DNA of 64,000 nucleotides from Pseudomonas piscis (GTDB taxonomy: Bacteria > Pseudomonadota > Gammaproteobacteria > Pseudomonadales > Pseudomonadaceae): NCBI RefSeq assembly GCF_009380155.1, contig NZ_WHUV01000002.1, positions 806,001 to 870,000 of the forward strand, in the 5' to 3' direction. The notes below the pieces were generated by a model that saw only the letters and a program-made list of their open reading frames with translations, was not told the DNA's origin and searched no databases. Position numbers and translations under genes: made by a program. Positions 63,250 to 64,000 of this stretch are shown here, in pieces; the first letter of the stretch is position 1; each line of letters starts with the position of its first letter.

Positions 63250-64000
63250 CAAGCCACAGGCTGGCAAGCGTCGTCGCCACGCCCTACAGGCGCTCGCGCT
63301 GGCCGTGGGCATCGCCATCGGCGGAGCGATCCTGATCGATTACCGATCACCGGCAGCCGACCAACCTGGCCTTGGCCGCTGGATCGCGATCCAAGGTGCC
63401 CAGCTCACCCACCAGATCGGCCTGGTGGGCAAGATCGAGCCGCAGAAGACCATCGTCCTGACGGCGCCTTTCGAAGGGAATGTGCAAGCCAACCTGGTAG
63501 AACAGGGCCAGCGCGTCGAGGCTGGGCAGGTGCTGTTGCAGATGGATCCGGCGCTGGTGGAAATCCAGCTGCGCGACGCGCTTGCCGTACAGCTCAAGGC
63601 TCGTCGTTCGGTCCAGGAACTGCGGGACTGGAACAACGGCAGCACGGTTGCCCGGGCACGACGGACCCTGCGTAATTCGCAGATGTCCCTGGCCAATAGC
63701 GAGCGCAAGCTGCGTGAAAGCCAGGACCTGTTCAAGCGCGGCATCATCCCGCGCAATGAACTGAACGACCAGGAGCAACAGGCACAGATCCAGCGCATGG
63801 ACCTGGCGGCCGCCCAGGGTGAGTTGCAGCAGGCGCTCAACCAGGGATCGGGTGAATACCGGCAGATTGCCGAGATGGAACTGACCAATGCCACGGTCAA
63901 GTATGAAAGCCTGCGCAAGCTCCTGGAGGCTAAGGAAGTGGTCGCGCCCTTCGCCGGAATAGTCGTTCCACCTCCCGGCGGCAGCTCAGGCAACAATCCG
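63239..64000 (+). CDS. HlyD/MacA-like periplasmic adaptor (3' end missing)
   Basis: The first 254 codons are in the window and the frame runs off the end. The N-terminal signal-anchor helix is ALALAVGIAIGGAILI. The biotinyl/lipoyl half is VLTAPFEGNVQANLVEQGQR and VEAGQVLLQMDP. The alpha-hairpin (SQMSLANSERKLRESQDLFK) follows, and the text stops within the second lipoyl half (VAPFAGIVVPPPGG). It bridges the MacB-like permease and TolC. ATG 63239 overlaps the TolC stop. The cargo gene, if any, must lie beyond the window. Confidence 0.88.
   Translation, partial: MTSDKPQAGKRRRHALQALALAVGIAIGGAILIDYRSPAADQPGLGRWIAIQGAQLTHQIGLVGKIEPQKTIVLTAPFEGNVQANLVEQGQRVEAGQVLLQMDPALVEIQLRDALAVQLKARRSVQELRDWNNGSTVARARRTLRNSQMSLANSERKLRESQDLFKRGIIPRNELNDQEQQAQIQRMDLAAAQGELQQALNQGSGEYRQIAEMELTNATVKYESLRKLLEAKEVVAPFAGIVVPPPGGSSGNNP

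Noticed and set aside
63346..63996. Leftward frames over the HlyD adaptor gene
   Set aside because: The plus-strand adaptor has a signal anchor, a lipoyl half and a coiled coil and overlaps the TolC stop; the leftward frames are its complement.

Overview
The window looks like a piece of a Pseudomonas chromosome, most likely from the P. fluorescens group. This is inferred from the high GC content, the compact operons with 4-base start/stop overlaps, and Pseudomonas-type families: DUF1652, a KGG stress protein, a MexF-like RND pump, a polyamine gamma-glutamylation set and a PL7 alginate lyase. I see no rRNA, tRNA, phage or CRISPR. It is an accessory catabolic and efflux region rich in regulators: four AraC, four TetR, two intact LysR plus one broken LysR, and one sigma-54 activator.

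Layout. 0-3.8 kb: end of a glutathione S-transferase, a flavin monooxygenase-like gene, small Pseudomonas proteins and a stress-type SDR. 4-12.7 kb: an AraC regulator and an old-yellow-enzyme gene in AT-richer DNA, then a sigma-54 regulon. In that regulon a PrpR-type activator sits between an aldehyde dehydrogenase and an acyl-CoA synthetase, each with a good -24/-12 promoter. This suggests an aldehyde to acid to acyl-CoA route. 12.9-17 kb: stress and envelope genes (DUF4142, a ClpP-like protein, a PL7 lyase), a chimeric antiporter/LysR pseudogene and a PhyH dioxygenase. 17.3-23.4 kb: an amino acid permease, a 183-base inverted-repeat element that supplies both flanking stop codons, and a LysR gene divergent from a four-gene operon (dkgB-like, flavin monooxygenase-like, MoaF-like, MFS).

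23.6-29 kb: an AraC regulator and a MexEF-like RND pump without an outer-membrane gene. 29.3-34.6 kb: a tryptophan-tryptophylquinone amine dehydrogenase operon (heavy chain, MauE, MauD, Tat-exported light chain, two c-type cytochromes) with a divergent AraC gene. 34.7-41.8 kb: an FAD amine oxidase, three TetR genes and many small lipoproteins and unknowns. 41.8-42.1 kb: a gene-free interval with a perfect 20-base palindrome, divergent promoter-like boxes and a leftward terminator, a possible small RNA. 42-46.2 kb: MFS and M20 amidohydrolase genes, with LysR and RidA divergent.

46.3-49.7 kb: rlhA, a small membrane protein and a catalytically degenerate NlpD-like LytM protein. 49.8-51.4 kb: decaying sequence, including a CocE/NonD hydrolase remnant. 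51.5-57.6 kb: YbaK, a lipoprotein, and an AraC gene divergent from a polyamine operon (gamma-glutamylpolyamine synthetase, binding protein, FAD oxidase). 57.6-64 kb: an epoxide-hydrolase-like gene, then a TetR gene divergent from a tripartite ABC exporter (ATPase, MacB-like permease, TolC, HlyD adaptor cut by the window end). The exporter leader holds a likely operator and an intrinsic terminator.
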